This document shows positions 28,901 to 37,489 of a stretch of 64,000 nucleotides of DNA, one piece after another. A program made the translations under genes and the position numbers. This DNA comes from Coemansia sp. RSA 1804 (lineage: Eukaryota; Kickxellomycota; Kickxellomycetes; Kickxellales; Kickxellaceae), in assembly GCA_027578815.1 (NCBI GenBank), contig JANBTH010000004.1, positions 1 through 64,000 of the forward strand, in the 5' to 3' direction. How positions within the stretch are numbered: position 1 is the stretch's first letter; every line of letters begins with the position of its first letter. The notes beneath the pieces are model-generated. The model was given only the letters and a program-made list of their open reading frames with translations, made no database searches and was not told the origin of the DNA.

Positions 28901-29744
28901 CGAGGATCGCCGACTGAATGTCAGCAGACGAGTCTTCGGACATTAGCTTTGAGATGCACAAAAACACCAAACGGATGATCTGGCCGCAATCTTCGCGCAG
29001 TGCAACAAGCTCGACTGACCCAAGACCTTGCTGTGGGTTATGCAGTCGTGGGAGGGTATCGTCGAGGGTGCTGGAAGTGTACGCAAGAACTTCACTAACA
29101 AAGCGGGAGATAACAGGAAATCCTTGCGGAACAGTGGCCAAGACCTCCAGAGCCTGAGCGCGGTGTCTAGCAGATTGTCTGGAATATATATCATCTGCAA
29201 CCTTAGAGTCCGCTGTATCAAAAACGTCGAGCTCGGCGCAAATGCTCTTGGGCGAACCAATAAAGGCAAGAAGATTGGCCTGCAGAACATTGTCAACACA
29301 CGATGGGTCTAGTTGGCTCAGATGCTTGATGAGCGGGATTGCTTGTCTTCTAACGGCCAGGTCGCTTGGAAGAAAGTAGCATTCTACAAAGATGGGGATC
29401 ATCACGGTGCGCACGTGCAACAATGTTGCCGACGACACTTCTGATAACCGACCTAGGCTTGAAAGTTGGCTGTCTATTGCTTTTAGACGTTTGCTTTGCT
29501 CCAGCCACGTTGTGTCGCTCTTGGTAGCAAGCTCTGTGGTCAGAGTACGCAGCAACTGCATAATACCAGCTTCCTCGCTGGACTCGTCTCCCAGCTCTGC
29601 CACGCCCTTTTCTGCCTTTCCTTCTTCGCCATCGGCAGCATCAACATCGGCATCAGCTCTGATCCTCTCGATCCAGCAGTCTGGCACTGGGATCGGAGGT
29701 TTTGTACTTTTCGTACCGTGTCTGTCCTTTTGTAGAATACCCAT
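22956..29744 (-). CDS. TRM732: THADA/Trm732 (tRNA 2'-O-methylation cofactor)
   Basis: A 2262-aa HEAT/ARM-repeat protein, in the size range of THADA. Yeast Trm732 pairs with the methyltransferase Trm7 to methylate C32 of certain tRNAs; animal THADA is also linked to ER calcium handling. The DUF2428 signature is visible near residues 1290-1310 (TRRSAGWPLCLLSIL), followed by HAINMLRSLLDD and a further conserved run IGLQSRHWAIRNVCGLLFAAL. The N-terminus (MGILQKDRHGTK) starts at 29744. The frame is open to 29819, but a strong acceptor-like sequence (ttctctttcttacag, minus strand) ends at about 29779, so a 5' UTR intron is possible. The gene is otherwise uninterrupted over 6.8 kb, remarkable for a eukaryotic gene of this size. 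Confidence 0.85.
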   Translation of the reverse strand: MGILQKDRHGTKSTKPPIPVPDCWIERIRADADVDAADGEEGKAEKGVAELGDESSEEAGIMQLLRTLTTELATKSDTTWLEQSKRLKAIDSQLSSLGRLSEVSSATLLHVRTVMIPIFVECYFLPSDLAVRRQAIPLIKHLSQLDPSCVDNVLQANLLAFIGSPKSICAELDVFDTADSKVADDIYSRQSARHRAQALEVLATVPQGFPVISRFVSEVLAYTSSTLDDTLPRLHNPQQGLGSVELVALREDCGQIIRLVFLCISKLMSEDSSADIQSAILASMRIPSPGFVEKTLLRVYQLCWDLLSCEHASLNSRQVAALVLVSLIEGSGLTTKQRAILLSTRALDIKVSEPSDELEKTYLSPVDDSPSRLKCIDDAVAMVCVARAIVSQASYQTTLTELDIIPSPTVPVSCGNVHEAVFTHIASVCGRSQFAPGVKVVVFESMSIWLQETAKLLERCTKDPTSELCSTAFALGQRVLLLQRERIMGYLWTYWDDPVDAVQIKIRGIFEAFLDIGSAMNKAIVADPEVAAGVDSNAFLSDVLDLVLTMSWSRKVKYSLLATLSTRIDLFDLFLGHPDILQSCFEALSQVNMAPRVSTLVAAFLERAASDTKKASDPLVTEKRYVSLWAEPVVVALCKDDDTSRRMLAQHVLPRLFEALPESVGTILRQLSVYCLSDADLQKDGRFASAQRQQRFDACRQHALIVVLKAARALDLVSIDQLVAMDAGLIEMLGRAVHHPDWSVRADMLGLLCEARKLSTPLHEIELNLLFRLLRVSSNAPSADFRQQQHSALTVLATRLVTIATHADRIVTTGHPPVPSQKVRHRERAKRETAIARGKAEGKSEAQVLSELGILSQDEMVAQARVTLASVEKTINTWLDLAVRGCLYPGAGFSKVAMGLRWLDILCCFFTPGRPAQAPDSSAIPFVVPGLSSPRFEREGGQLSDSGSVSASEIVTVLTQVLIDDPFEANRASAFALLTMWPLVPPDDELAAAAAKHWAQDLLKRGLFLVNSTRAGESESGALIVRWVFRKFVVLQNMRLDTDPSNSSNLSPALSFAYGLASQLKECHAAAERNLLDAAQHYPMHGLLTALQYVVGEIDYSSSDVQSDAKKWHEWLDGLSKTATKVTNVVLGVLTNASPEGNVPSSYSEVEDRIDSIIHTGEAENDDSSVSDDIGDQDNIDSVAGPKQQVILSYCWRAVKEVSGLLAAIATCPPGSDLGSQDGLVIAPLIQEETVGDIGSLLRVLLTSIRHRGAFSAVHPSFTNVCRRMFKSPSASLNRKVGEWLDQCLDIATICKVSVTRRSAGWPLCLLSILTCDKHATQALMPRAMDRIFKLAASMDLDLKREHSAGADEGDGTTDLPQVHAINMLRSLLDDHALAADIVPYIEQAYVLSLIGLQSRHWAIRNVCGLLFAALTRRVFGNNKSRTDTKYDGITGRELFTRFPGLHPFLTNQLEDAVDRMAEVEVYEEQHSRDEVVNTIMRSGARFIHPALFPCLILLARLQPSPHEEPKESKNPKKLDAQLVAAENAGVIAISPHSESAMGAVAPPMNLDREILTRVNERNSTVHVTSASTMMSMYSFTELVELCVESPVYKTREMAARAFAPLIPTERAASVIVSLLRNIQNMGGTMAVNNCHGTLCQVHELLRVHWRLGNASESMCRQFIAHVFPELTALWQMLVRSNGLSEEICDVVRNRYLAIVNEYIARGEDYLLQNVTDHETVCEVRLQLTRFRVSILYGYLHPLFVESSYLFGPECARIPGAFGTVLELTKLLLACIDDRVSPARETDGLIEPELDLNGETVYSPWSALHTILTNDAFYEAKLEVLEWMANHARCERMEIFQLVEIDSLLGVLVKPTSATNDPTVIAASTRLLALILTKMEIDLRALPVSSLTAYWDDIVGRLDTEFCPLSVSVAYVELQAALIHMVRQETSKNDEDAVAAVNRRSHAWTSRLYEWTDPERAAPYRQAVSRALVTYSAIRRYIEAIPRSNESMVLLVHSPSEELLRLCYWRLLQDDDEDIRSFVAQSISRRLGRELACDQACEQLVIDFRPGTNGIAKFPRTYVTSRMNYILSSADVEEAVLGAINPSRTLFDHENPNTYIDEPRNVQLAFYSLVTVADGCVDSSKEAFEEFESGADRCVSALETALQVLLKLRVTASEQGIALSGMLGATSVSALFSLLQSWILGARLALFVGTRHGDSSTAVRVSRVARQWLESKELRPVHPWVARSLQQLLDMATGPVPVAKERVLEDLFLLTQSPVSNQ

Positions 29745-30227
29745 TGGTGGGAAGGAGTGTTTGCTCTGCTTTGAGTTCTGTAAGAAAGAGAAAAATATAT
29801 TTGAATAGTACCAACACAAATAGATGTTTATCTATCAATGAAGTAGTACTGAATGAGCAAATGTAAAGAGCAAAAGAGGAAACAAACACACACAGATAGA
29901 CGTAAATGAAAAAAAAGAAACTAAAAGAAATTTAACGTTGAGAGAAGGGTAAGGGGGCAAAAGAAAAGAAGAGAACCCCTTTAAGCGGTTAATTTTAACC
30001 AAACCATTTGCAATCAGTGCAATCAATTGTAATCAAATCAGGATTGTAGGTGCTATTGAAAAAAGAAAGAGATAAAAAAAATTTCATCATATTTTTACAA
30101 CAGTTTATTTCTTTGTTTTCCTCTAGTAAATTTTCTACCCATTTTATTTTATAAAAAGAGAGCCAAGCATACTAGTCGCAAAGCCTTTAAAGGGGGAGGC
30201 CTGTAAGAATAATATATTGGAGCCAGC
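29745..30227. promoter_or_regulatory. Divergent promoter region of THADA and MTR4
   Basis: An AT-rich 483-base region between divergent genes. It contains a possible 5' UTR splice acceptor of THADA at its left edge and purine-rich sequence elsewhere. No gene or clear E-box was seen. Confidence 0.4.
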
Positions 30228-33200
30228 ATGGATACCGACGCCCTGTTTGATGTGTTTAACGAGGGAAGCGATGCGTCGGACGTTTCGGATATTGAAGAAA
30301 CCGCACCAGCACCAGTACCAGTAGAAGATAGCACCCATGGCGAACATGAATTGAAAAGAAAGCAGGAGCAGGAGCTTTCGCCAGAACACAAAGAGAACGA
30401 AGAGGGGACAAAGAAGCCAAAGACTGGAGACAGCTCTCAGAATGGATCGTCTAACAACAAGACAGGGCTGGCCATGGGGCCAGATGCGATTGTTCTTGAC
30501 ACTTTTGAGGAGGACCTGCAGCGCGAGATCAAGCCTGCAGGTCTGGATACGAGTGCGGCGGACAAGGAGACAGGCAACGTTGTGCTGAGCCATTCGGTGC
30601 GTCACCAGGTGGCAATTCCACCAGGATACAACTATATGCCACTGTCCCAGAGACCGCGGATAGAAAACCCAGCACGTACGTATCCGTTTGAACTGGATCC
30701 GTTTCAACAAGCATCAGTGCAGTGCATTGACAGCAATGAGTCTGTTCTTGTTGCAGCGCACACGTCGGCAGGAAAAACAGTAGTTGCGGAGTATGCGATT
30801 GCACAGTGTCTGCGCAACAAGCAGCGGGTGATCTACACATCGCCAATCAAGGCGCTGTCAAACCAAAAGTACAGAGAGTTTCTGGAAGAGTTTGGCGATG
30901 TTGGACTGATGACAGGAGACGTGACTATCAATCCGCAGGCCAGCTGTCTGGTGATGACAACGGAGATTCTTCGTAGCATGCTGTACCGTGGGTCGGAGGT
31001 GATGCGCGAGGTTGCGTGGGTGGTGTTTGACGAGATCCATTACATGCGCGACAAGGAGCGTGGTGTTGTTTGGGAGGAGACAATCATCCTGTTACCTCAC
31101 CAGGTGCACTTTGTGTTCCTTTCGGCGACGATTCCAAACGCAATGCAGTTTGCAGAGTGGATTACAAAGACGCACGAGCAGCCGTGCCATGTGGTGTACA
31201 CGGACTTTAGACCAACACCACTGCAGCACTATCTGTTCCCACAGGGCGGCGATGGCATCCATCTGGTGGTTGATGAGAAGGGCCAGTTCCGCGAGGAGAA
31301 CTTCCAGCGCGCAATCACAGTGCTACAGGAGGCGCAGGGCCAGGCAGCCGACGATGTCAGCGGCATTGGCAAGGACAAGCAGAAGAAAGGGCGCACGAAC
31401 AAGGGCAAGCAGACAGGCAGCAAGAGCGATATTTATAAGATTGTCAAGATGATCATGTCGCGCAACTACCACCCGGTGATTGTCTTTTGCTTCTCCAAGC
31501 GTGAGTGCGAGGGTCTAGCGTTACAGATGAGTAAGCTTGATTTTAACCAGGAGGCTGAAAAGGACATGGTAGGCGAGGTGTTCAACAACGCAATCAGCTC
31601 GCTTGGCGAGGATGATCGGCGGCTGCCCCAGATTGAGAATATCTTACCGCTTCTGAAGCGCGGGATCGGAATCCACCACTCGGGATTACTTCCGATTCTA
31701 AAGGAAGTCATTGAGATTTTGTTCCAGGAAGGCCTGCTCAAGTGCCTGTTTGCCACGGAGACATTCTCGATTGGACTGAACATGCCGGCCCGCACAGTTG
31801 TGTTTACGTCTGTGCGCAAGTTTGACGGCAAGGACTTCCGGTGGGTGATGTCGGGCGAATATATTCAGATGAGCGGGCGCGCCGGACGTCGAGGTCTGGA
31901 TGACCGTGGAGTAGTCATAATGATGGTTGACGAGAAGATGGAGCCGTCGGTTGCCAAGGATATGGTGAAGGGCGAGCCGGACGTGCTCAACTCGGCATTC
32001 CATCTATCGTACAATATGGTGCTTAATCTGATGCGCGTGGAGACATTTACGCCTCAGTTCATGCTGGAGCGCTCGTTCTACCAGTTCCAGACACATGCCC
32101 AGATCCCAAAACTCGAGGCCCGTGCACAGGCCCTACAGACAGAGCTTGCACTGATCAAGATCGACAACGAGCCCAGCGTCAAGCGCTTCTACGATCTGCG
32201 CACGCAGCTGGACTCGCTGAGCAGCGAGGTTGCCAGAGTTGTTGTCCACCCATCGAATTCGCTTCCGTTCCTCAAGGCAGGACGGTTTGTGCGCGTGAAC
32301 ACGGGTGGGCTGAACTTTGGCTGGGGATGCGTCACGTATTTCCAGCGCAAGCTCAAGAAGCAGGCCAAGGACCAGAGCGAGGTCGATGCCGACGGATACA
32401 TAGTCGACGTGCTTATGCACTGCAAGCGCGCAGACCAAGGCACTCTACGCAAGCTGCAGGCAACGTCGGCAACGTCAGCGGATGGAGGCAGCATGTCGGT
32501 GGTTCCGTGCAACATTAATGACGTTGCTGGCGGAGAAACGATGGTTGTTCCGGTGCTACTTTCGTGCATCGACCGCATAAGCACGGTGCGTGTGCATATG
32601 CCCGATGACCTCAGGTCGCCCAAGGAGCTGCGCGATATGCGCAAGCGCATAGCCGAGGTGCAGAAGCGGCTTGATGGAAAGATTCCGCTGCTTGATCCGA
32701 TCAACGACATGGGTGTAACTGACGAATCGTTCAAAGATATTGTGTCGAAAATATCGTCACTGGAGACCAAGCTGCACGAACACCCGTTGTTTGGCTCGAA
32801 GGACGAGGCGCGACTTTTCACAGAGTACAAGGCCAAAGTGGAGGTGCAGGACACGCTGAAGGAGACGCGGCGCAAGATATCGGAAGCGCAGTCGGCCGTC
32901 CAGCTGGATGAGCTCAAGTGCCGCAAGCGCGTGCTTCGTCGTCTTGGATACACAACGACCGAGGATGTCATTACCATGAAGGGCCGCGTGGCATGCGAGA
33001 TCACGTCTGGCGACGAGCTGCTGTTGACTGAACTGATGTTCCACGGAGTCTTCAACGACCTGACAACGGAGCAGACGGTATCTCTGCTTTCATGCTTTGT
33101 GTTCCAGGAGAAAACCACTGGCGATCCGCCAAAGCTGAAGGAGGATCTGGCGCTGCCACTCCGTATAATGCAGGACTCTGCGCGTCAGATAGCGCAGACG

Positions 33201-33494
33201 TCCAATGAGTGCAAGCTGCGCATCAATGAGGAGGAGTACGTGGAGTCGTTCAAGCCGGAGCTGATGGACGTTGTCAACGCCTGGTGCAGAGGCGCCAAGT
33301 TCTCGCAGATCTGCAGAATGACCGATGTCTTTGAAGGATCGTTGATCCGCGCATTCCGGCGTCTGGAGGAGCTTCTGCGCCAGATGTGCCAGGCTGCAAA
33401 GGCCATTGGCAACGTCGATCTTGAGAACAAGTTTGCTGACGGAATCGTCAAGATCAAGCGCGACATTATATTTGCAGCATCGCTCTATCTCTAG
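30228..33494 (+). CDS. MTR4: Exosome RNA helicase Mtr4
   Basis: A 1088-aa Ski2-like DExH helicase of the nucleus that feeds RNA to the exosome, alone or within TRAMP (with Trf4 and Air). The acidic N-terminal tail (residues 1 to about 130) is followed by Walker A AHTSAGKT at 177-184, DEIH at 268-271, the motif III-like FLSATIPN, and motif VI QMSGRAGRRGLDDRG. Next come the arch/KOW insertion (about 650-830, including PFLKAGRFVRVNTGGLNFGW) and the C-terminal DSHCT helical domain. Length matches yeast Mtr4 (1073 aa) and the arch rules out a minimal Ski2-like helicase. TRF4, its TRAMP partner, is 27 kb away in this window. No intron. Confidence 0.95.
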   Translation: MDTDALFDVFNEGSDASDVSDIEETAPAPVPVEDSTHGEHELKRKQEQELSPEHKENEEGTKKPKTGDSSQNGSSNNKTGLAMGPDAIVLDTFEEDLQREIKPAGLDTSAADKETGNVVLSHSVRHQVAIPPGYNYMPLSQRPRIENPARTYPFELDPFQQASVQCIDSNESVLVAAHTSAGKTVVAEYAIAQCLRNKQRVIYTSPIKALSNQKYREFLEEFGDVGLMTGDVTINPQASCLVMTTEILRSMLYRGSEVMREVAWVVFDEIHYMRDKERGVVWEETIILLPHQVHFVFLSATIPNAMQFAEWITKTHEQPCHVVYTDFRPTPLQHYLFPQGGDGIHLVVDEKGQFREENFQRAITVLQEAQGQAADDVSGIGKDKQKKGRTNKGKQTGSKSDIYKIVKMIMSRNYHPVIVFCFSKRECEGLALQMSKLDFNQEAEKDMVGEVFNNAISSLGEDDRRLPQIENILPLLKRGIGIHHSGLLPILKEVIEILFQEGLLKCLFATETFSIGLNMPARTVVFTSVRKFDGKDFRWVMSGEYIQMSGRAGRRGLDDRGVVIMMVDEKMEPSVAKDMVKGEPDVLNSAFHLSYNMVLNLMRVETFTPQFMLERSFYQFQTHAQIPKLEARAQALQTELALIKIDNEPSVKRFYDLRTQLDSLSSEVARVVVHPSNSLPFLKAGRFVRVNTGGLNFGWGCVTYFQRKLKKQAKDQSEVDADGYIVDVLMHCKRADQGTLRKLQATSATSADGGSMSVVPCNINDVAGGETMVVPVLLSCIDRISTVRVHMPDDLRSPKELRDMRKRIAEVQKRLDGKIPLLDPINDMGVTDESFKDIVSKISSLETKLHEHPLFGSKDEARLFTEYKAKVEVQDTLKETRRKISEAQSAVQLDELKCRKRVLRRLGYTTTEDVITMKGRVACEITSGDELLLTELMFHGVFNDLTTEQTVSLLSCFVFQEKTTGDPPKLKEDLALPLRIMQDSARQIAQTSNECKLRINEEEYVESFKPELMDVVNAWCRGAKFSQICRMTDVFEGSLIRAFRRLEELLRQMCQAAKAIGNVDLENKFADGIVKIKRDIIFAASLYL

Positions 33495-33883
33495 CGGGCT
33501 TCTCTGTTAATCGAGTCGGTATTTTTTAAAATAAAAGCGAATAAAGGTTTTTGGATTAGGATGGCGGTTGCGGTCTGGGCCGCCTGCGCTATTAATATAG
33601 TCTCTGAAGGGAGGAACTGGCAGCCGCGTTCAACCTGGGGGACATTGGCGTTAACGCTAGTAATGCTGGATGGGGGAATGGATGGAGCTAGCCCCTTTTG
33701 TCTTGGCCGCGCTGCATCGTATTGTTTGCATTAAAAACTGTGAAGCCTCAGAACTTCTGGGAAAGGCGGCTTGTTCTTTTTTATCTCTTCTTTCTCTTTC
33801 CGTCGTATATACCTTTTTAATATAGGAAGCAAAGAATTCTAACACAGCGCTTGAAACACCACCACCCACCATAGACGGAGAGA
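33495..33883. promoter_or_regulatory. MTR4 3' end and promoter of the flavoprotein gene
   Basis: A GC-balanced patch (about 33560-33710) holds a 57-codon ORF from 33561 that I do not trust. A TATA-like element (gtatatac) near 33805 lies about 75 bases before the next start codon. Confidence 0.35.
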
Positions 33884-34702
33884 ATGGCCAAGGCAAAGGT
33901 TTTTGTTATCTACTACTCCACGTACGGACACGTGCAGACCCTGGCGCAAGCGGTGATGAAGGGGGTTTTGAAGAGCGGCGAGGTGGATGCGGAGATATAC
34001 CAGATCAGCGAGACGCTGAGCGACGATGTGCTGGAGAAGATGAATGCGGCGGAGAAGCTCAATGTGCCCGAGATCACGGCCGACAAGCTCGTGGAGGCCG
34101 ATGGGTTTTTGTTTGGGTTTCCGACGCGGTTTGGAACGGCGCCGGCGCAGGTGAAGGCATTTTTCGATTCGACTGGCAAGTTGTGGTCGCAGGGTGCGCT
34201 GGCCGGAAAACCCGTTGGGTTGTTTTTCTCAACCGCGTCGCAGCATGGCGGCCAGGAAGCTACCGCGTTTTCATTTATGCCGCATTTCGCTCACCATGGA
34301 ATGGTGTATGTTTCGCTGGGATATCCGAGCGACCAGATGCGTGACAACTCGGCGGTCATGGGCGGGTCTCCCTGGGGCTGCGGAACAGTTGCTGGTCCCA
34401 ATGGCGAGAGAACGCCGCTGGTGAGCGAGCTTGACATTGCTACAATCCAGGGTGAGAAGTTTGCGGTGGTGGCCGCCAAGCTTGCCGCACCAGCTTCAGC
34501 AACAGATCAAGCAGCAGCAGCAGCAGTCCCGGCAGCAGCGCAGGCTGAAGCTCAGGCAGAAGCCCCGGCTCCTACCGAGCAAGGAAAGTCTCAGCAGGAC
34601 GCTGGTGCGCAGCAGACAGCTGCTCAGGAGCCGCCAGCTAAGCGCGAGGGCGGCGGCCGCATGAAAAAGGCTGTTGCAAAGCTTAAGAGCCTATTCAGCT
34701 AA
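33884..34702 (+). CDS. NAD(P)H:quinone oxidoreductase, WrbA/Pst2/Ycp4 family
   Basis: A 272-aa protein. The flavodoxin-like domain fills residues 1 to about 200. The FMN phosphate loop is YSTYGHVQTLA (11-21), further flavin contacts lie in FGFPTRFGTAP and TASQHGGQEAT, and SPWGCGTVAG is the family signature. WrbA-type enzymes reduce quinones by two electrons and protect against oxidative stress. Yeast relatives Pst2, Rfs1 and Ycp4 associate with eisosomes or membranes. Beyond the domain is an Ala/Gln/Glu-rich linker (about 205-250) and a basic amphipathic end GGGRMKKAVAKLKSLFS. Such a tail suggests membrane peripheral attachment; this is inference. Confidence 0.9.
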   Translation: MAKAKVFVIYYSTYGHVQTLAQAVMKGVLKSGEVDAEIYQISETLSDDVLEKMNAAEKLNVPEITADKLVEADGFLFGFPTRFGTAPAQVKAFFDSTGKLWSQGALAGKPVGLFFSTASQHGGQEATAFSFMPHFAHHGMVYVSLGYPSDQMRDNSAVMGGSPWGCGTVAGPNGERTPLVSELDIATIQGEKFAVVAAKLAAPASATDQAAAAAVPAAAQAEAQAEAPAPTEQGKSQQDAGAQQTAAQEPPAKREGGGRMKKAVAKLKSLFS

Positions 34703-35085
34703 TCAGCTGCTATTTGCTCTATTAAAGACAAACTCTGTTTCGACAATGGTTAACGGTTAACGGTTAACGGGAACAACGTAAAATTAGGTTTGGATCATTG
34801 AACGCGCTTTGAAGGCACATGCATAGTGCTGAAATGAGGTGCGAGGATCTGCTGCTGGCCGTGGGAAAAAATACAAAAAACATTATTATTTTCCACGCTT
34901 TTTCGCTTCCGCCATTTCACTCTTTTCTGTCTTCTTTTCTTCTCATTCCTCTGCCATTTTCTGTTCCTTTAAGAGTATACTCCTTCCTTCCTCTCCCCCA
35001 CGTAACAGCAGCATTAAACCCTGCTGTTGTGTTATTTTGATAGTAGTAACCATTCTTTATTTTTCTATTTCTTTATTTAATCACA
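34703..35085. promoter_or_regulatory. Spacer: 3' end of flavoprotein gene and BCKDHB promoter
   Basis: It contains the GGTTAAC tandem repeat listed separately and a long pyrimidine-rich leader (about 34890-35010) before BCKDHB. No gene was seen. Confidence 0.4.
34748..34770. repeat. GGTTAAC tandem repeat
   Basis: Three perfect 7-base units GGTTAAC plus GG, in the 3' flank of the flavoprotein gene. Each unit contains the palindrome GTTAAC. Confidence 0.8.
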
Positions 35086-36318
35086 ATGCTTAGACACTGT
35101 GTCCTGGCTTTGACGCGTGGGAACATGCGACGTGCATGCCCGAGCGTGGTTAGTGCCGGGGTTCGGCGATATTCGACTGCAACAGACAGCAGCAGCAGTA
35201 ACAACAGCAACAACAGCAACATTGAGCCGATTCGCGGACTCCCAATGGGTGTAAGCAACAGCCAGCTGCTCCATCGCACAGTGGCGGCAGTGCAGCGCAG
35301 CAGCAACCTAAAGACGCTGGGACTCAGTGAGCATGAGACACAGAAGATGAATATGTGCCAGGCAATTAACGACGCAATGCGCATCGTGCTGGCAACAGAC
35401 GAAACAGCAGTGGTTTTTGGTGAGGATGTAGCGTTTGGCGGCGTTTTCCGGTGCACGGTAGGGCTAGCCGACGAGTTTGGACGCGAGCGGGTTTTCAACA
35501 CGCCGCTGACGGAGCAGGGCATTGCCGGGTTTGGCATTGGGCTTGCGTCGATGGGGCAGACAGCAGTGGCGGAGATCCAGTTTGCTGACTACGTGTTCCC
35601 AGCGTTTGACCAGATTGTCAACGAGGCTGCAAAGTTCCGGTACCGGTCTGGTGGGGAGTTCAACGCCGGCGGACTGACCATTCGCACGCCGTGCTCTGCC
35701 GTTGGCCACGGCGGCCACTACCACTCGCAGAGTCCAGAGGCCTTCTTTGCGCATGTGCCAGGGCTTCGCGTTGTCATGCCGCGGTCGCCCATCCAGGCAA
35801 AGGGCCTGCTGCTCGCTGCAATCCGCGACCAAAACCCCGTGGTTTTCTTTGAGCCCAAGATCCTGTATCGCTCCGCCGTTGAGCAGGTTCCGGTTGGCGA
35901 CTACACCATTCCGCTGTCGCAGGCCGAGATCCTCAAGCCTGGCGACAACGTCACGGTGGTGGGCTATGGCGCCCAGATCTACGCTCTGGAGAACGCCATC
36001 CAGATGATTGAGCGCGACTTCCCTGGCGTGTCGTGCGAGCTGATTGATCTGCAGACCATTCTGCCCTACGACGCTGAGACCGTGGCTCGGTCGGTGAACA
36101 AGACCGGCCGGCTTGTGGTGGCCCACGAGGCACCGCGCACGCAGGGCTTTGCAGCAGAGCTGGCAGCCGAGATCCAGGAGCGCTGCTTCCTGCGTCTCGA
36201 GAGCCCGATTGAGCGTGTGTGTGGCCTGTTTGTGCCGCATCCGCTTGTTTTCGAGCGCTTCTACATGCCATGCGCGGTGCGCACCTACGAGGCCATCAAG
36301 CGATCATTGACCTTCTAG
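35086..36318 (+). CDS. 2-oxoisovalerate dehydrogenase E1 beta subunit, mitochondrial
   Basis: A 410-aa protein. E1-beta of the branched-chain keto-acid dehydrogenase complex pairs with E1-alpha to decarboxylate the keto acids of Leu, Ile and Val in the mitochondrial matrix. An Arg-rich, acid-poor presequence covers about the first 35 residues ([15 protein letters not shown], then RRYST as a likely cleavage zone), followed by a Ser/Asn-rich linker. The transketolase Pyr domain starts near residue 85 ([15 protein letters not shown]) with [29 protein letters not shown] and [15 protein letters not shown]. The C-terminal domain carries [16 protein letters not shown]. These motifs separate it from pyruvate dehydrogenase E1 beta. 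No intron. Confidence 0.95.
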   Translation: MLRHCVLALTRGNMRRACPSVVSAGVRRYSTATDSSSSNNSNNSNIEPIRGLPMGVSNSQLLHRTVAAVQRSSNLKTLGLSEHETQKMNMCQAINDAMRIVLATDETAVVFGEDVAFGGVFRCTVGLADEFGRERVFNTPLTEQGIAGFGIGLASMGQTAVAEIQFADYVFPAFDQIVNEAAKFRYRSGGEFNAGGLTIRTPCSAVGHGGHYHSQSPEAFFAHVPGLRVVMPRSPIQAKGLLLAAIRDQNPVVFFEPKILYRSAVEQVPVGDYTIPLSQAEILKPGDNVTVVGYGAQIYALENAIQMIERDFPGVSCELIDLQTILPYDAETVARSVNKTGRLVVAHEAPRTQGFAAELAAEIQERCFLRLESPIERVCGLFVPHPLVFERFYMPCAVRTYEAIKRSLTF

Positions 36319-36685
36319 ACAGGGAAAAGCGTGTGGCTATCTCCTCCCTTTTCAGGCTGAGGAGGCCGAGACACCGCGTATTGTGCGTGGTAAACGTTCT
36401 GCAGTAATTGCGTCATTGTTTACGCTTGTGTAACACCACTTGCGATTACTACTCGCTGACGCTAGTGCTCATGCTTAGCGCTCTAGTTTTTTAATTTAGG
36501 AAATGCAGGGACGCTTGCGCTTCGCAGAAAAAGAGCTCTTTATCCCTTTCTGCCTTTTGACCAAGAAAAACAACAACACCCATCGTACTTTAAGTAATCC
36601 TCTCCTCTATACACGCTCTTACTTGATTCCACCACCTCTTATAGCACAAAGCAGACAGACGCTCTCTTGCATTGCAGCAACAATA
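36319..36685. promoter_or_regulatory. Spacer and 5' leader of the four-TM protein
   Basis: It holds the 3' end of BCKDHB and a C/T- and A/C-rich leader before the ATG at 36686. The frame is open from 36503, but the extra residues are leader-like. Confidence 0.4.
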
Positions 36686-37489
36686 ATGGAGCCAAGGAGA
36701 AACGCCTACGAAATGAACGAGACCGAGCTGCCGCAGCCCGGCGGAGGAACCGCGCCAGCCGACATCCCATCAGTGCACCAGCCATATGCCGGATCCTACA
36801 GCGAGTCCTCGTGGCACGGCACAGGCCAGCAGCAGCAACAGCAAGAGCAACCACAACAGCAGCAGCAGGCGGCAGCGGCCGTCAGCAGATTCTCAACTGC
36901 CGGATCAAGCAGCCTGGGAGATGGCGCGCAGTCGCAGAGCGGAAGGAAGAACGAGGCAGGCAGAGCAAGCAAGGTGGGCATGGAGCAGATGAGTCACTGG
37001 CGCGCACTCAGATTTGTTGTGTACATAACCATGCGGGCAGCACAGCTGGTGGTATCCATCGTGAGCATCGGATTCGTAACGCACTCGCGCAGTGTGCGCC
37101 CAAGCAACGCGGTGGACACCACGCAGCGCAACACTGAGGTTGCAATCTTTGTGGTCGGCGGCGTCACTGCTGCTACGTCTGCTGTAGCCATTGCCTGCCA
37201 TGTATTTGCGCGCACGCGTAAGCGGATTGAAAAGTCCCGAATGGCCTGGTTTACCTGTGTGCTGAACTTTGCTATCTTTGCCGTGTGGATCGTGCTGGTT
37301 CTCATCAGCGTTGTTTCCGTTGACTGCTCGCGGAAGACGGACGGCGCCTGGTGCACCAGCATCAAGACTGGTCTGGCCACTGCGCTGGTATCGGCGATGC
37401 TGGCGCTGGTCATGGTTCTGCGCAGTTTCAGCGTTCTTGTGCGCGCCAAGCGCGTCAGGCTTTGGAGCAATCCCACGCAGCAGCTGTAG
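36686..37489 (+). CDS. Four-transmembrane (MARVEL-like) membrane protein
   Basis: A 267-aa protein. A Pro/Gln-rich cytosolic N-terminus (residues 1-105, with Gln runs at 48-61) is followed by four predicted helices: about 108-131, 152-173, 187-211 and 226-248, then a short basic tail. Cys214 and Cys223 in the last extracytosolic loop (DCSRKTDGAWC) could form a disulfide, as in MARVEL-type and related fungal plasma-membrane proteins. I start at the ATG at 36686 (MEPRRNAYEMNE). The exact role is unknown, and the MARVEL assignment rests on topology and loop cysteines alone. Confidence 0.7.
   Translation: MEPRRNAYEMNETELPQPGGGTAPADIPSVHQPYAGSYSESSWHGTGQQQQQQEQPQQQQQAAAAVSRFSTAGSSSLGDGAQSQSGRKNEAGRASKVGMEQMSHWRALRFVVYITMRAAQLVVSIVSIGFVTHSRSVRPSNAVDTTQRNTEVAIFVVGGVTAATSAVAIACHVFARTRKRIEKSRMAWFTCVLNFAIFAVWIVLVLISVVSVDCSRKTDGAWCTSIKTGLATALVSAMLALVMVLRSFSVLVRAKRVRLWSNPTQQL

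Noticed and set aside
33561..33734. A 57-codon ORF rich in Trp and Gly before the flavoprotein gene
   Set aside because: No promoter element or homology; it probably reflects GC-balanced upstream sequence.
34748..34770. GGTTAAC repeat as interstitial telomere sequence
   Set aside because: Only three units and the unit is not TTAGGG-like; a simple local duplication is enough.
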